A stretch of DNA of 64,000 nucleotides, from contig NC_080723.1 of assembly GCF_019097595.1 (NCBI RefSeq), positions 9,464,511 through 9,528,510 on the forward strand, written 5' to 3'. The first letter of the stretch is position 1; every line of letters starts with the position of its first letter. The stretch comes from Hemibagrus wyckioides (Eukaryota; Chordata; Actinopteri; Siluriformes; Bagridae). Under the pieces are notes generated by a model. The model was not told the DNA's origin, did no database searches, and saw only the letters and a list, made by a program, of their open reading frames with translations. Of this stretch, positions 46,550 through 58,700 are shown in pieces. A program made the translations under genes and the position numbers.

Positions 46550-48625
46550 CCCTCTGCTGCTGTTGTACCTGAACAGTTTATTTTTGTGCCTCGAGATTGA
46601 CTGTGCCCAAAGTTTAACAGTAAATTGGGTTTAAGTATTGATGAATGGGTTGAGGACACCCAGGCTTGTACGAGGGTATGTGATTTGTCAATTGCAGACC
46701 AGACTTTATTCCTGTTTGACCACTTGGATGGTGAGGCCTAGGAAGAGATCAGAGATCATCCTGATGTAGAACGTGTAGACTCTGATAAGATTATCAAGGC
46801 GATGCATGATTTTTATGTTTGGTTTCCGAGTCTTAAGTAGCTTTACAAGAGGTAAGGTGAGACTTTGTTAGAATTCTCTTTTGCACTTATGGGGCTTTTG
46901 GAAAGCGTTAAGAATCAAGTGCCAAATGCTACTTCTAATGCAGAAGCTTTTGTTGTGAGTCCAATTTGTTGAACGCATTCCTGATATTGCCCTGAGGCAG
47001 TAACTTCAGCAGTAGGTTCCTCACTAGCATTCTGCTATGTTATTAGAGGTTTGCGGCAAAGCCATTACGTGGGAACAAGGGGTGGGGTGCCTGGGGGTGG
47101 GGAGAGAGGGTGTAGTCAGTCAGTTCCATTAGCATATGGTATTCAATATGGGGTACGTTGAGGGTCAATTGTTGAGACTGCCACAACAGTCAGAATTGGC
47201 TGAATTGAGAGAGATGCTGAAGTGACAACATGAGCAGTTGTATCAGCTTACCCAAACCTTTGTCCATGTCCAGATGTCACATACACATAATTTGTCCCCC
47301 TAGTCCTGGTTGAGTAATATGTCGATACTGGGAAGGTGTGCAGATGTAGAGTGTGTCGCATACCAGGTGACATGCCTAGTATTTTGACTGTACTATTTTG
47401 GTTGGACCTCCTGAGCTAGGCCTCCTCGCTGGGCTTTTAATATCACCTGCTTTGGTAAGGTTAATTTGAGGAACAGTGTAGGGTGCCTTTGGTGTATGTT
47501 GCCACTACGGATGTGATACTTTTAATGTAATGTAAGGGAAATGTATGTAGTTAGTTTGCCAACAGGTCAATCCCATAGTGTGTGTGTGTTGGGGGTGGGG
47601 GGGTGGTGTTAACAATTGCTCAACCTATCAGTCCTGTCCAGTTCAGAGCAGGGTCATGGTAAGAGTGTTCAGATTGCACTCGCCTTATTTGCCATGATAT
47701 ACCTTTTTTTTTTTTTTTTTAGACATGACTACCAACAGATCCCTCCAGTTGAATATGAGGTGGGAAAAATTCATATCCACCAGTTGTTGGAGGCTGGCAT
47801 ACTTTGTGAAAGTTATAGTACTTATGCTTCCCTAATTGTGATGGTTATGGACGATAGTCTGCTCACGTGCATAGACTTGACACTTGAATGTCAAGATTAG
47901 GAAGTATGCATTTCCCCTGCTACACATTGAGGAGTCTTTGGATTCATTAACCAGGCCCCACTGATTTTCGACTTTGGATTTGGCCAACAGGCATGTGCAG
48001 GTTCTGAACAAGATAGGCAGAAGACTGCGTTCTACACACTGTTTGTATTATTTGAATGCAACTCTATGCTGTTTGGAATTTTTATCACTCCAAGTACATT
48101 CCAGAGGCTTTGTGACTATTTGATGATCAGCAGTGTCAGTCTGCCTTACAGCATGGCTTTCAAGTGGCTGAAAGCACCAGTGAGTTGATTCGGCATCGGT
48201 GCTATTGGCCAAATAAGATGGCTGATATTACCTGTTGGTGGTGGTGTTTTTTTGGCTGTTCCCTGTTGGGGGTCATCACAGCGGATCATTTGGTCTGCAT
48301 GTTTTTTATAATTTGGCAGGTTTTTTTTTTTACACCGGATGCCCTTCCTGACACAAAACTCCAATGTTGTCCAGGCTTGGGACCGGCACTGTGAGTTAAC
48401 TCTTAAGTGGCTGGGCTAGCTCCCTGCCTGGGAATCTGGTGTGAAAATTTTCAGCTTACAAAACATAATCAGCCAGTAGCACAGGGTTTTATGGGCCACC
48501 TATTAGCCTCAAGGCCAAATGAGGTCCTTGCCATGGACATTACGGTACTTGAACCTTCACAATTTATGCAGGAATACATTCTGGTGGTGACTGATATTTT
48601 TTTTTAAACAAATTTGCTTTGGTTC
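46550..48625 (+). mobile_element. Decayed Gypsy (Ty3-like) LTR retrotransposon
   Basis: Pieces in the right order for gag-pol. Near 46,600-46,900 a gag-like stretch includes DEWVEDTQACTRVCDLS and LFLFDHLDGEA. At 47,720-47,900 the start of reverse transcriptase reads RHDYQQIPPVEYEVG followed by ILCESYSTYASLIV. In another frame near 47,905-48,120 come ESLDSLTRPHWFSTLDLA and PSTFQRLCDYL. Near 48,130-48,235 a zinc-binding integrase-like stretch reads ESTSELIRHRCYWP. At 48,440-48,605 an integrase-core-like stretch reads NEVLAMDITVLEPSQF then LVVTDIF. Many stops and frameshifts and a nested repeat are present. Large parts of RT, RNase H and the LTRs are absent. Confidence 0.8.
48232..48412. repeat. 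Interspersed repeat nested in the Gypsy remnant
   Basis: GGTGTTTTTTTGGCTGTTCC, GGTCATCACAGCGGATCAT and GGATGCCCTTCCTGACAC occur in this order. I recognise the combination as a common fish interspersed repeat, probably a MITE or SINE. It interrupts the integrase-like reading frame, which resumes after about 48,425, so it was inserted later. Confidence 0.6.
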
Positions 48626-48635
48626 TGACCTTCTG

Positions 48636-48688
48636 TGTATAATAATAATAACAATAACAATAATAATAATCATAATAATAATAATAAG
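48636..48688. repeat. (ATA)n/(ATAACA)n microsatellite at the arm boundary
   Basis: An imperfect trinucleotide repeat lies directly at the inner edge of the right inverted arm, which begins with TAACCCATTA at 48,689. Confidence 0.9.
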
Positions 48689-49685
48689 TAACCCATTATT
48701 GTATATTTAACTTGCTGATGAATATACTGAAGTGATTTTCCCTCCAAAATCCTTTTTTTACATTGCAGTACAGTTACACTTTAAGAGCTTCAGTGCCATC
48801 TTACTTTAATGCGTTATACAGTAACTCATGAGTTCACCCAAATCATCACTCATTCATTTTTGCTTTTCGTGACGGGGGCCAATATGAATGGCCTCAAGCG
48901 TATGTCAGATCAGCGGTTTTATAGCATGAGAACCATGTCACTTAGCATTTCTGTTCAATTCAATTTAGGGGAAAGTGATATTTTTTTAGAATTCTATTGC
49001 ATTCTGGGAAGCAAGGAAAATAAACAAACTGTTAAATCAAAATAGATCAACATCATCCAAAATGCAAAGTAACTTTGAACTGAAATGAATAAAAATGATT
49101 AAAGTGATGCAATATGAAGAGATGCTCTGACAAAGATCTTGAAGGCCATGAGAGATTTTCGCAGAGGCTGATATTAAGAGATAAAACCTCAGAGACATAC
49201 ACAAACAGGCCAAGGATTTTATTCACTATCACTTTCATTTCATGTCTCCTCTGTTATTGGGTTTTCCATCATTCCTTCACTGTGCTTTGCCATTTATGCT
49301 TTGAATAAAAATGTGACAAGGCATTTTTAGTATTTAGTATTTGTTTTATTTTATCCAATAATCCACAATGAAAATCAGATTTGTTTCATAATCACATAAA
49401 TAAAATAGAAGAAATGGGATCTGATAGGTGAGTCATTTATCTCCTTCTTCCATTTTTTTTAGTTTCAAGCCTGTTATGATAAAATCATGATTTCTCTCTG
49501 CTTATCTCTCTGCACATAGATCTTTTTGCAGTATATTTAGTTCATTCTGGAATGTTGAATATGGAGTTGATAAAACATTTGCCTGTTTCTGGAGTATGTA
49601 TGGTAATCCGAGAGTTTGCCTGTTTTTAATGTTTGTAACATTTTTAGATGCCTGTGGGTCGTGTAGAAGTATCTGGAAGGTGTTT

Positions 49686-52600
49686 TCAGATGAAGCCTCT
49701 CCTGGTGTCTGGTGTTCGGCTCCCGCCTGGCCTCAGCAAACGGCGTCCAAAGGGAAGTCCGATCCGCGGTTCGTGGCCTGGAAACGGTCCGATAGGGTCG
49801 TAGCGTGGGCGTGGCAGGATGCCCTGCGGAATAGCAGGTCTCTGATCGTGTTCTCCTCCGATGATGCCAGGAGGAAAAAGAGGAAGTGGTAGAGGAGGGA
49901 AAGGCACTGGGGGATTAGGATAAATTGGGGGACCTTGGAAAGGGTAAAACCTCGCTCTGTATTTGCTCCGAGTCTTCTTTTGCTGAAATTTCTTTTTGTA
50001 AAGCTGTGAATTTTAAGTAAGAGAGAAGCATCAGTAGTTCACACTAAATGGCATTTTAAATAAAAAATTATTTTACAATTTAGTATTTTCAATTTCTGTA
50101 CCTCTTTCCAGTCTGTGTCTCTGTGCTCACTGTCAGCTTGAAAATTCACTGCACAAAAAAAAGACATTATCAGACATTAGAAATTTATGAAATCACAGAA
50201 CATAATGTGTAGAGGGAAAAAATGACAGGTGTAAAGCCAGTATTGAACTGTCCATAGAGTTCAAATATAGAAAGAGTGCACTAGAGCAGTTATCTGTTAT
50301 ACAGTCTGTGCTGCTGTGGTGTGACCAGTACAGTGTCCTGACATGCAAAACAATAACCAGTATGCTTAGGCATTTGCATGGCAGTGTACAAATGTTTTTG
50401 AATATATCGTTTCAGCCAGTCGTCTAGCCATCACAAATTGGTTCTTGTCAAAGTCACTCAAATCTTTATGCTTTCTACACATCAACTTTGAGAACTGACC
50501 AATACATCACACCCCTTAACAGATGCCACCGTAACAAGATCTGATAAACTGAACAAACAACTATGACGTGGGGACTTGACAGCAACGGAGGTTTTGAGTC
50601 ATTTTAGCTTTAAATAGAGCTTCAGAGTCACCTAAAATGCTGAAGTCTACTTAACAGTTATAACGTGGTGATAATATTGGATATCCAACGTTGTGATCTA
50701 CAGCAGGGTTCCCCAGTCTCGGGTTTTTCCATACATCAGTAATGCCGAGTTCACACTGCATGATTTTAGCCCTGATTTTCAGTCGCTGACAGGTTTCGCG
50801 AAATTGCAGACAAATGCCCGACACGATCTGAGAGAATCTGAGAGATCTGATACCTCGGAAGTCACGGTACACAAAGTGTTTCCAGAGTGAGGCATCTTGG
50901 GTAGCAGAGTGCAGGCGTCTGCATACTTCAGACAGTTTTAGGATCGAGGGAACATCCAGCAGCCGCATTATCCTTAACAGCAGCTCGGGGGGCAGCACAG
51001 CCAGTCCAAACAGTGCAGGGAGACCCAGTGCTGCAGAGCGAGCAGGACACACACACACAAACACATACACGATCATTTTGTTTACAAGTGGGTATAAATC
51101 TACTGTAACAAGTGTGCAAAGGGGTAGAACAGTAAAAAAAAAAAGCTGGCTCTGATTTAAAGGTATACCTTCTCTAGCTGTTGCAATGAGTGGGTAAGCC
51201 AACTGATCCTTAAAAACACGAGACAGTTTCTTCAAATCTCTGTAGGCCACTCCAGCATTTCCACCTACCAAATCAAAACCTCTTTAATTCAACAGACAAA
51301 TAATTAAAAGCAAATATATTTTTAGGACACATGGAAACATGCACAACACAGTATATCTGAGATTGTTAGAAGGTTGAGATCACAGCACAGGATCAGCCAT
51401 GATAGCAGAGAGGATTAAGGGCAAGGGCTGGGGCTTTAACTCTAATAACCTGAGGATGTTTTCATTTAATGTAAATAGTGTTATATTCCACACCTGCCCA
51501 CTCCTTAGTCACATAAGCGTCCGGTTTTAGTGCCAGCTTCCGGGAAAACTCTACTGCACCAGTCGTCTTCAGAGTGGCTGTGAAGGAAAAAAGTTCACAA
51601 TGACAACATCATCAGCTGCAGCAACAAAGAATATTCACACATTGACAGCACCTAGGTAACTACACCACCATGCGTACCATTTATGACAAGTGTTTGGCCC
51701 ATCGGCACGATAACCACCTGTACCAGGCTGTTCTCACAGAGTGGGTGAGAGTATTGCAGCCTGTAGAGACCCCCTGCTGCACGCCAGCCACTGGGCATCT
51801 CTCCGTCTCTGACATCACAACCCTGCACACATCACACAATCCAATCAAATGACATGTTCTGGGTAAATTATACAAGCCTTCAAATCTAGGGGAATTTCTG
51901 TGGTATAAAATACTCTTTAAAATACAAAACAGTTTGTTAAATCATTTCTGAAAACTTTAAGATGACAAATTAAAAAAAGATGAATTTAATCAAATGAATA
52001 TTTGAAAAAAGATCTCAATGAAAATGATCCTTTGATCGTGCTTTGCTGGGTGACTTAAAGCTGCTATGGGAAGTTGATTCATATACAAAAGAAAATTGTG
52101 TTAATGTTTACTACGACTGCCGAGATGTGCTTAGTGTGACGCAAATTTACAGCATTGAATCATAAATGTACAGAGCAATATGTTGGAGCGGCGATCAGTC
52201 GATTAATCAATCAATAATACAATCAAATTACTCAACAGCTGCAGGCTGCACATTTAGTGGGCGTGTCTTAAACACTCAAACAATCACCAAGCTTTCTTTG
52301 TTTGATGGGTAAAGGTGACGGTTTTTATTTCAAGAATTATCTCAGTTTGTAATTTTAAAAAGGGAAAAAAGTGAGCACAGTGCAAAAAGACACTCTAAAA
52401 AATATTAACACTAATATTGTCTTAGAATTAGATTTATGTGTATGACTTGTGCATTAATGGGTCAGTTGTGTATTGTGTGACCTCTGACCTGTGGCAGGAA
52501 GCCAGTTTCCAGCAGTAACACGTGTGCCGCTAACAGCAGGCAGTCTGAGGCGCTGTTGCACTGTGCAGTCTGATACAGCATCTCTAGAGAGTGTGGGATT

Positions 52601-53963
52601 TTCCCTTCCTCAGCTTCACAGCACAACATGGGCTCAGGGATGAAGAGGCCCACTGACTCCTCTTCTGCCTCACCTCTCTCCATATCACACTCCTCAGTCT
52701 CAGGATCACATGCACTCTCTCGACTCTCGTAGCTGCTGCTGGCATCTGACTGAAGGAATCAACTGAGATGTTTAATGAAAATGTTATACATATATTCTTG
52801 TATTTATCACATGGAATGTCTCAGCGTCAGGAACGTAACACTGCCACAACCCCCACCCGAAAAAAAAAGCGCTTCATGCTTCTCAGAAAGATAAAGAGGC
52901 ACATATAGAGAAGCCGAGGTAGCATTGTGATTTCACTTTCATGACACTGCATGTTAAATCTTCCCATTATTAACTCCACTGAGACACTGAGAGTGAAATT
53001 CTAGTCAGCAGCAGAGAATCATAACTGTGTAACAAGATAGTGTTTAAAGGAAAAAAAACAACAGGTTTCTCACAGCTGGGTTGTACATATATAAAATCAA
53101 TCCACTACCAACTTACAATACATTTCTATATTGTCCTACAATATAATTACAATTTTATACAATATAAAAAGTAATTGGTAATAGGAATATATATATTTTT
53201 ATATTCGGATTTTTATATTCCTTGTAAGCTGCTTTGTGTGACATTAGTAACATGATGTGATAATCAGCACTCACCTGGTGTGTACTTAATCCAGTGGGAC
53301 TCTGCTGTGTTCTCTGCTGAACAGCTGAAAAGCTGTGCATCTGGTGAGGGGAAGGTGATGCAGAGGAAGATGAAGAGTCAGAATGAGGCAGAATTACACT
53401 GATCATGTCCCCTGACACCACACCACACGAGGCAAGAGTCTGTCCTGTGTCCACCAGAGGATCTTTCCCGTTCAGAGACAGACTGAACTCTGCATCAGTG
53501 CTAAGGGAGTGAAAGACACACAGCACAAGTCATTTACACTGAGTACATGCAATTCTCATAGATAAACACTAGCAACAGAAAATGGGTCATACTGAAAAAC
53601 TCAGTGACTGTAAACATTCACAGGATGCCATAAAATATCTGCCCCGCTAGATCTCCGGTCAATTCTAAGTGCTGTTACTATGAAATGGAAATGTCTAGGA
53701 TCAGCAAAGCGGCAGATCACGCAAACTTCAGAGTGCTAGGAAAAATAAAAGTAGGAAAAATAAAAACTATCATACAAGCTGTGTGATGGTCAGGTATAAA
53801 CACACCTTTAGCTTTATGTCAGAGCTTGATATATAACATACCTGAGTCCAACCGAAGGCAGGATGACCTCTTTGACCAGGATGCTGAGTTGGGTCAGGGT
53901 CGGTTCTGGTTCCTCCAGATCCACCCGGTTCGTCTCCTTGTTCACTTTCACCCTTAACTTCAT
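49686..53963 (-). CDS. fbxo7: F-box only protein 7 (complete, 9 coding exons)
   Basis: Substrate adaptor of an SCF (Skp1-Cul1-F-box) ubiquitin ligase. In mammals it binds the proteasome regulator PI31, CDK6 and the PINK1/Parkin mitophagy pathway. Exons on the minus strand: 53,963-53,842, 53,500-53,275, 52,749-52,489, 51,822-51,678, 51,577-51,494, 51,264-51,169, 51,030-50,854, 50,148-50,102, 50,003-49,686. These total 1,476 nt, 491 residues (human about 522), all with GT-AG introns and consistent phases. Residues 1 to about 80 are the ubiquitin-like domain (start MKLRVKVNKE); about 204-310 the PI31-type FP domain (GGLYRLQYSHPLCEN); about 313-370 the F-box (VLPPELLLRIMRLLDVPSIL). The C-terminus is proline-rich with RPRYDPIGPFPG. 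The ATG at 53,961-53,963 follows a good acceptor, so an upstream non-coding exon is likely. A possible poly-A signal (TTTATT on plus) lies at 49,345-49,350. rtcb is its head-to-head neighbour. Confidence 0.97.
50412..50540 (-). mobile_element. Tc1-like fragment in intron 7 of fbxo7
   Basis: Counterpart of the fragment at 37,765-37,890. Here the preceding part is also Tc1-like (GGCATCTGTTAAGGGGTGTG on the minus strand), followed by sequence translating to an SDFDKN-like N-terminal scrap. It is shared by both arms, so it was inserted before the duplication. Confidence 0.6.
50696..50845. repeat. Insertion specific to the complete gene, beside exon 7 donor
   Basis: Sequence including GCAGGGTTCCCCAGTCTCGG and GAGTTCACACTGCATGATTT is present in intron 7 only about 10 bases from the exon 7 donor (50,853). 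It is absent from the left arm, where the intron diverges right after GTATCAG. It looks like a dispersed repeat; the family is not identified. Confidence 0.5.
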
Positions 53964-54374
53964 ATTGCTGCACAGAGGGGAAACAATCACACCTCAGTCC
54001 AGGAGAACTGACATACCTCCATATATGATGTGTTTGTTGTGGATTGTTGCTACAACTTTTAACGTAAACCTTCACCTTACTGAGCACTGGATCGCACTTT
54101 GACATACGACTATTACCATGACTGTATACTAATATTACCAGGATGGACGCAGCCGACAGTTAATCAGTTAGTTAACTAATAACCAGGTTGATGACTCATG
54201 TTGCTAGTTAGCGCGCATTAGCTGCCTGGTTCACTTACTTATGTTTTTTAAGATACTTACTAGCTTTCCTGTGTCTATTGTTTTTCACTCATTACTGCAC
54301 AAATAAACAAACACCCGACTTCAGCGAACACTTTAAGCTTTTTAAGGAAGCAAATGTTAGTAATCATGACTTAC

Positions 54375-54450
54375 CTGAAGTAAGTTTGTTGGTGTGTTGT
54401 TATTGAAAGTGACGTACTGAATTTTGCCCGATGTGTGAAAGCAGAAACAT
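54375..54450 (-). other. fbxo7: Putative non-coding first exon of fbxo7
   Basis: On the minus strand ACTTACTTCAG is followed by a perfect donor GTAAGT at 54,374 downwards. A polypyrimidine tract with acceptor (TTTCCCCTCTGTGCAG) lies directly before the CAATATG start at 53,963. The two together suggest a spliced 5' UTR. The 5' end of the exon is not defined by the sequence. Confidence 0.55.
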
Positions 54451-54882
54451 TAAGAGCGCTTCTAGTATTTCCTTTCGGTTTTTTTTTTTTTGGCTGTTGA
54501 TGTAAAATAAAAGTTTACGAACAACACGCAAACGCAAAGTACCCTACTTTAGAAAATGGCGTTAAGTATGGAAATGAGCAAACAAATCATTTTTTTTTAC
54601 CTTCTGACTAACCCAAGTCTACACAGTCGGACATGTTCTGACAGAAATGCAGCTTTCGATTTACATAGAAACTAGGGGAAAAAATAACAAAAAAAGAAAA
54701 GAATATGGACGCCTTAGTGTTGTGTGTATATTTTACTCCTCGAAAGAGCAAATTGTATAGTCAGTGTTACAGATTTACAAAGCATATAATACAACGTCTG
54801 TATGCTGATTGTTGTAAAGGAAATACTTGTAAATAAAGTGTAACTCATTTACATGGGACTTTGTTTATTGCTGCTCCCATGA

Positions 54883-54905
54883 GCCGCCATATTGAAATGA
54901 CGTCA
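54883..54905. promoter_or_regulatory. YY1-like plus CRE motif in the fbxo7-rtcb interval
   Basis: GCCGCCATATTG (YY1-like core) at 54,883-54,894 and the palindrome TGACGTCA (CRE) at 54,898-54,905. These motifs are typical of housekeeping promoters. The site lies about 0.45 kb upstream of the putative fbxo7 first exon and about 0.87 kb upstream of the rtcb start codon. It could serve either gene or both; that role is inference. Confidence 0.4.
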
Positions 54906-54939
54906 CTCTGAGGAACTCGTAGTTGAGAGAGTTCATGAG

Positions 54940-55521
54940 GCTTTGCCATCCAATAAAGTGAAAGAAATATCTTACAAAATTATTCATAAATATTATCCCG
55001 CTAGCCATTACTTTAAAAAAGCTTAAAAGTGATATTTCCTCCACTTGCTCTTTCTGTGATGCCTCTGGCGAATCTGTTGTTCATTTATTTTGGAATTGTT
55101 CTTTTACAACGACGATTTGGCAAGATGTACTTGGATTTTGTTGTTGATCTAGAATTTATAAAAACAAAGAGTGTTTTATTTTGGAAGGACGCTGTGTTGG
55201 GATTTGCCGATTACAGTCCTGCTGAAAAACATCAGTTCATCATAATGAACCTAATTCTGTTATTGTCAAACTTCCACTTTCGCAAATCTAAATACTCTAA
55301 CTGCAGACCTTTTTTTCTGTATTTTAAAATATAAAATAATGAAATACCTTTCATTAGTTAAGTTTTCACAGAACAAAAAAGCCTTTAAAAACTTTCCCTG
55401 TTTTCGATGACTTGTAATTCACTTTCTTCTGTTCTGAATTGTATCTGTAATTGTACCCAGCCCCCCCATATTATGTTTGCTTTTTCAGGAGTTGTGCACT
55501 ATTTTCTGTATTGTGTTTCCA

Positions 55522-55559
<38 letters not shown>

Positions 55560-55563
55560 AAAT
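54940..55563 (+). mobile_element. 5'-truncated L1-type LINE tail
   Basis: The reading in one frame near 54,955-55,140 resembles the C-terminal zinc-finger region of fish L1 ORF2 (KEISYKIIHKYYP, then CSFCDASGESVVHLFWNC and IWQDVLGF). The match then shifts frame (FIKTKSVLFWKDAVLGFAD, IIMNLILLLSNFHFRKSKY) and ends at a stop near 55,334. A 3' region follows with an (AATC)n tail at about 55,523-55,563. It is broken by at least two frameshifts. The insertion separates the CRE/YY1 cluster from the rtcb start. Confidence 0.7.
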
Positions 55564-55777
55564 AAAAACAGTTGATAAGGCTTTGGCCAGTGGTTAAAGA
55601 TACCCTTAATAGGGCGCCAATGCAGCAGTGTAACCAGCAGGATGCAGTATTGAGCTTCAGAGTAAAAACTACCAAACAGCTTTTTAAAGCCGGAGAAGAA
55701 GAGTGAGCGATTTGATACACGGCACACGAATCGACTACATCGTCCAGTAATTGGTTTGGAGACACTACATTTCCACA

Positions 55778-58700
55778 ATGAGTCGTTCATACAACGATGA
55801 ATTGCAGTTTTTGGACAAGATTGACAAGACGTGTTGGCGAATCAAAAAGGGATTCGTCCCAAACATGCAGGTAATTCAATCTCTATCTCTACAAACGTGT
55901 TGTGTCGATTCTGAATCAATTACTGAATCACTTCGAGCTTCATGTCTCATGTTCAGTCTACTGGGATAATCATGTCTAACTGGGAGTCATTCGCAGAGTC
56001 CAGTTAAAATCTTAGTTCAAAACTGTGAAGTTGAACTAGCCAGTTAATAAGAGTGTAATCATCAATTAATTGTTCTTTAAGTCCTCCTAAAGTGCTTTAT
56101 TATCCCTAACCCACGTAGCCACGTCTCAAAACTGCTAGAAAAACAGTAGATGACGCATGAGTTACTGTTACCAAGCACTTTCCTAGTTACATGAACGTTA
56201 CATCAGCCGAGGAGAGAATGACAAGTGCAAGTCTACACACACCTTGTGTACCTGTGTACTTTGTCCTGACCTGGTCAACCTGGAAGGCCATTCTACCAGC
56301 TTGTAGAAAGTGATTCAAAGCACCATGATATGTCAGAAAACTTCAACCATCAGTTTAGTCAAGTTGAAATGAATTTTTCATCTTGCAAAGGTGGTTACAT
56401 AACCGTACAAGCTTGGGGATAAAGCATAAACCTGTTTCTTTGTTCCGGCACCTGGGCGATGAACTGAACCTGCCCTAGATGTCCAAACAGCTGAGTCACT
56501 AGTTGTCTTCGAACAATGTGTAAAGAACTACTACTAAGACCTACCTACTCGTTAAACTAGAAAACAAAGTCTGTGTGTTCATCTTACTGTATTTCTTACA
56601 GGAAGCAGCAGTTACAAGATTACACAAAACCAGATTTCAGACAAAAAATGTTTCATTTTAAAAATAACTGTTAACATCTAAACATCTAATAAGAATTGAC
56701 AGTATTTTTGTTAGGATTAGATGAGTTTAGGCTCTCGCTCTCTCTCTCTCTCTCTCTACATATATATATATATTTAGAGAGAGAGAAAATACTGTCAATA
56801 TTTTTATATTTTATATATATACACTATATTGCCAAAAGTATTCTCTCACCTGCCTTGACTCGCATATGAACTTAAGTGACATCCCATTCCTAATCCATAG
56901 GGTTATCCACGAGAAAGCCTGGCTCTCAGTCTCCGCTCTAATTCATCCCAAAGGTGAGACTGAGAGCCAGGCCTTCTCGTCCAACATCAGTGTGTGACCT
57001 CACAAATGCGCTTCTGGAAGAATGGTCAAAAATTCCCATAAACACACTCCTAAACCTTGTGGACAGCCTTCCCAGAAGAGTTGAAGCTGTTATAGCTGCA
57101 AAGGGTGGACCGACGTCATATTGAACCCTATGGATTAGGAATGGGATGTCACTTAAGTTCATATGCGAGTCAAGGCAGGTGAGCGAATACTTTTGGCAAT
57201 ATAGTGTATATTATATTATATTATATTATATTATATTATATTATATTATATTATATTATATTATATTATATTATATTATATTATATTATATTATATTATA
57301 TTTCTACTTTTATATGTATTATATTTACTATTCAAATGACTAGTTTTTTAATAAAAAGAAATAATAAAGAATAAGTACCAATGTTGGTTGATAATCAAGG
57401 TTTCTGTATCTCCACAGCAAAATGTTCGTTATACATGGCAATGTAATGTAAGATAAAGCTATTGTGATAGACATCTCAAGGTAGATTAGCTCCATCATAA
57501 TAAACCTGACAAACTAATGGCAGTAATATTCAATTCACGTCTAATTGTTAAATGATTCTTACCAGACGTTACATATATGATATATTACCAGAACACATGC
57601 AATATATTATTAAAGTAGCTTGAGATCCAATAACATCACATCACACCTTCACAGATGTTTGTCCACGCCAACACCAACCAGTCATTTTGTTCATATGTAC
57701 AGAAGATGAACAAATTAAAGAAAACAAAAGCTCCTGTGTCCACTTCAATAACTGTAACATGCTGAAAACTGTCTGTAGGTGGAGGGAGTCTTCTACGTCA
57801 ACGAATCGCTGGAGAAGCTGATGTTCGAGGAGCTGAGAAATGCATGTCGTGGCGGAGGTATGATCAGTTCGCCATTTGTTTAAAAATAAAAAAAAGCTTT
57901 AGACTCTTCTAATAATTGACTCTGTTTTTGTGCCATCAGGTATTGGTGGATTTCTGCCTGCCATGAAGCAGATCGGCAATGTGGCAGCTCTGCCAGGAAT
58001 CGTGCATGTGAGTGTGTGATTTGTTTCTTGTTTTTTCAGACCAGAATAGATATGGATAACTAGATAAATACTGAATGATAGATTGATTGATAGACCGATA
58101 GATAAATGCAAATGTCTGTACATGTAGCAATGAACAGTAGTAGATATGCTAAATACAGTCAAAGAAAATTAAAACCTTACAATGCAATTAAGATGATTAC
58201 CTGTTTTGCCTTTATTATACTTCATCTGCCATTACATAATAGTAATGGATGATGTGGAATAGTGATTATAATGATAATAAGATTTACATTAATTAGTTTT
58301 TCTTGTAGAGAGGCTCCGCTTACTTCCTCAACCTTATTTATGTCACAGAGATCTATAGGCCTGCCTGATGTTCACTCCGGATATGGTTTTGCGATTGGAA
58401 ATATGGCTGCTTTCGACATGAGTGACCCTACAGCAGTCGTCTCCCCAGGTATGCCGGGAAAAAGCCAAGAATTCTCAGAGAGAAGAAAACAAATGAACCA
58501 CAGTGATTAATGTTAATATCAGTTGTGATGGATGGGATCTTCGGGTGGTTTTCACACTGGAAATTTATGTCAGGTTGCTGTGTCAGCTTGTTAAAAAATT
58601 ACCAAGTACTGTACACAGGGAAATGAGCTAACGGTGAGGATGTACCTGTGCAGGTGGTGTCGGATTTGACATTAATTGTGGTGTGCGTCTGCTGAGAACC

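Larger units (their letters stand above)
48689..53345 (-). repeat. Right arm of the fbxo7 inverted duplication
   Basis: Reverse-complement match of 34,930-39,747, covering the 3' flank, exons 9 to 2 and introns of the complete fbxo7 gene. Both arms contain the same Tc1 and SINE scraps in introns. The gene continues past the end of similarity into the 5' part of exon 2 and exon 1, so this arm is the parental locus. Confidence 0.9.

Noticed and set aside
48146..48394. Small frames on both strands near 48.2-48.4 kb as genes
   Set aside because: They cover the nested repeat within the Gypsy remnant and show no conserved host domain.
53770..54105. 111-codon minus-strand frame near fbxo7 exon 1
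   Set aside because: It is in a different frame from the true ATG at 53,963. The correct frame gives the ubiquitin-like start MKLRVKV and splices in phase to exon 2.
55029..55334. 101-codon plus-strand frame as a small gene
   Set aside because: It is the frameshifted end of an L1-type ORF2 followed by an (AATC)n tail.
57146..57343. Frame of repeated ILYYI residues
   Set aside because: Translation of the pentanucleotide TATAT repeat.
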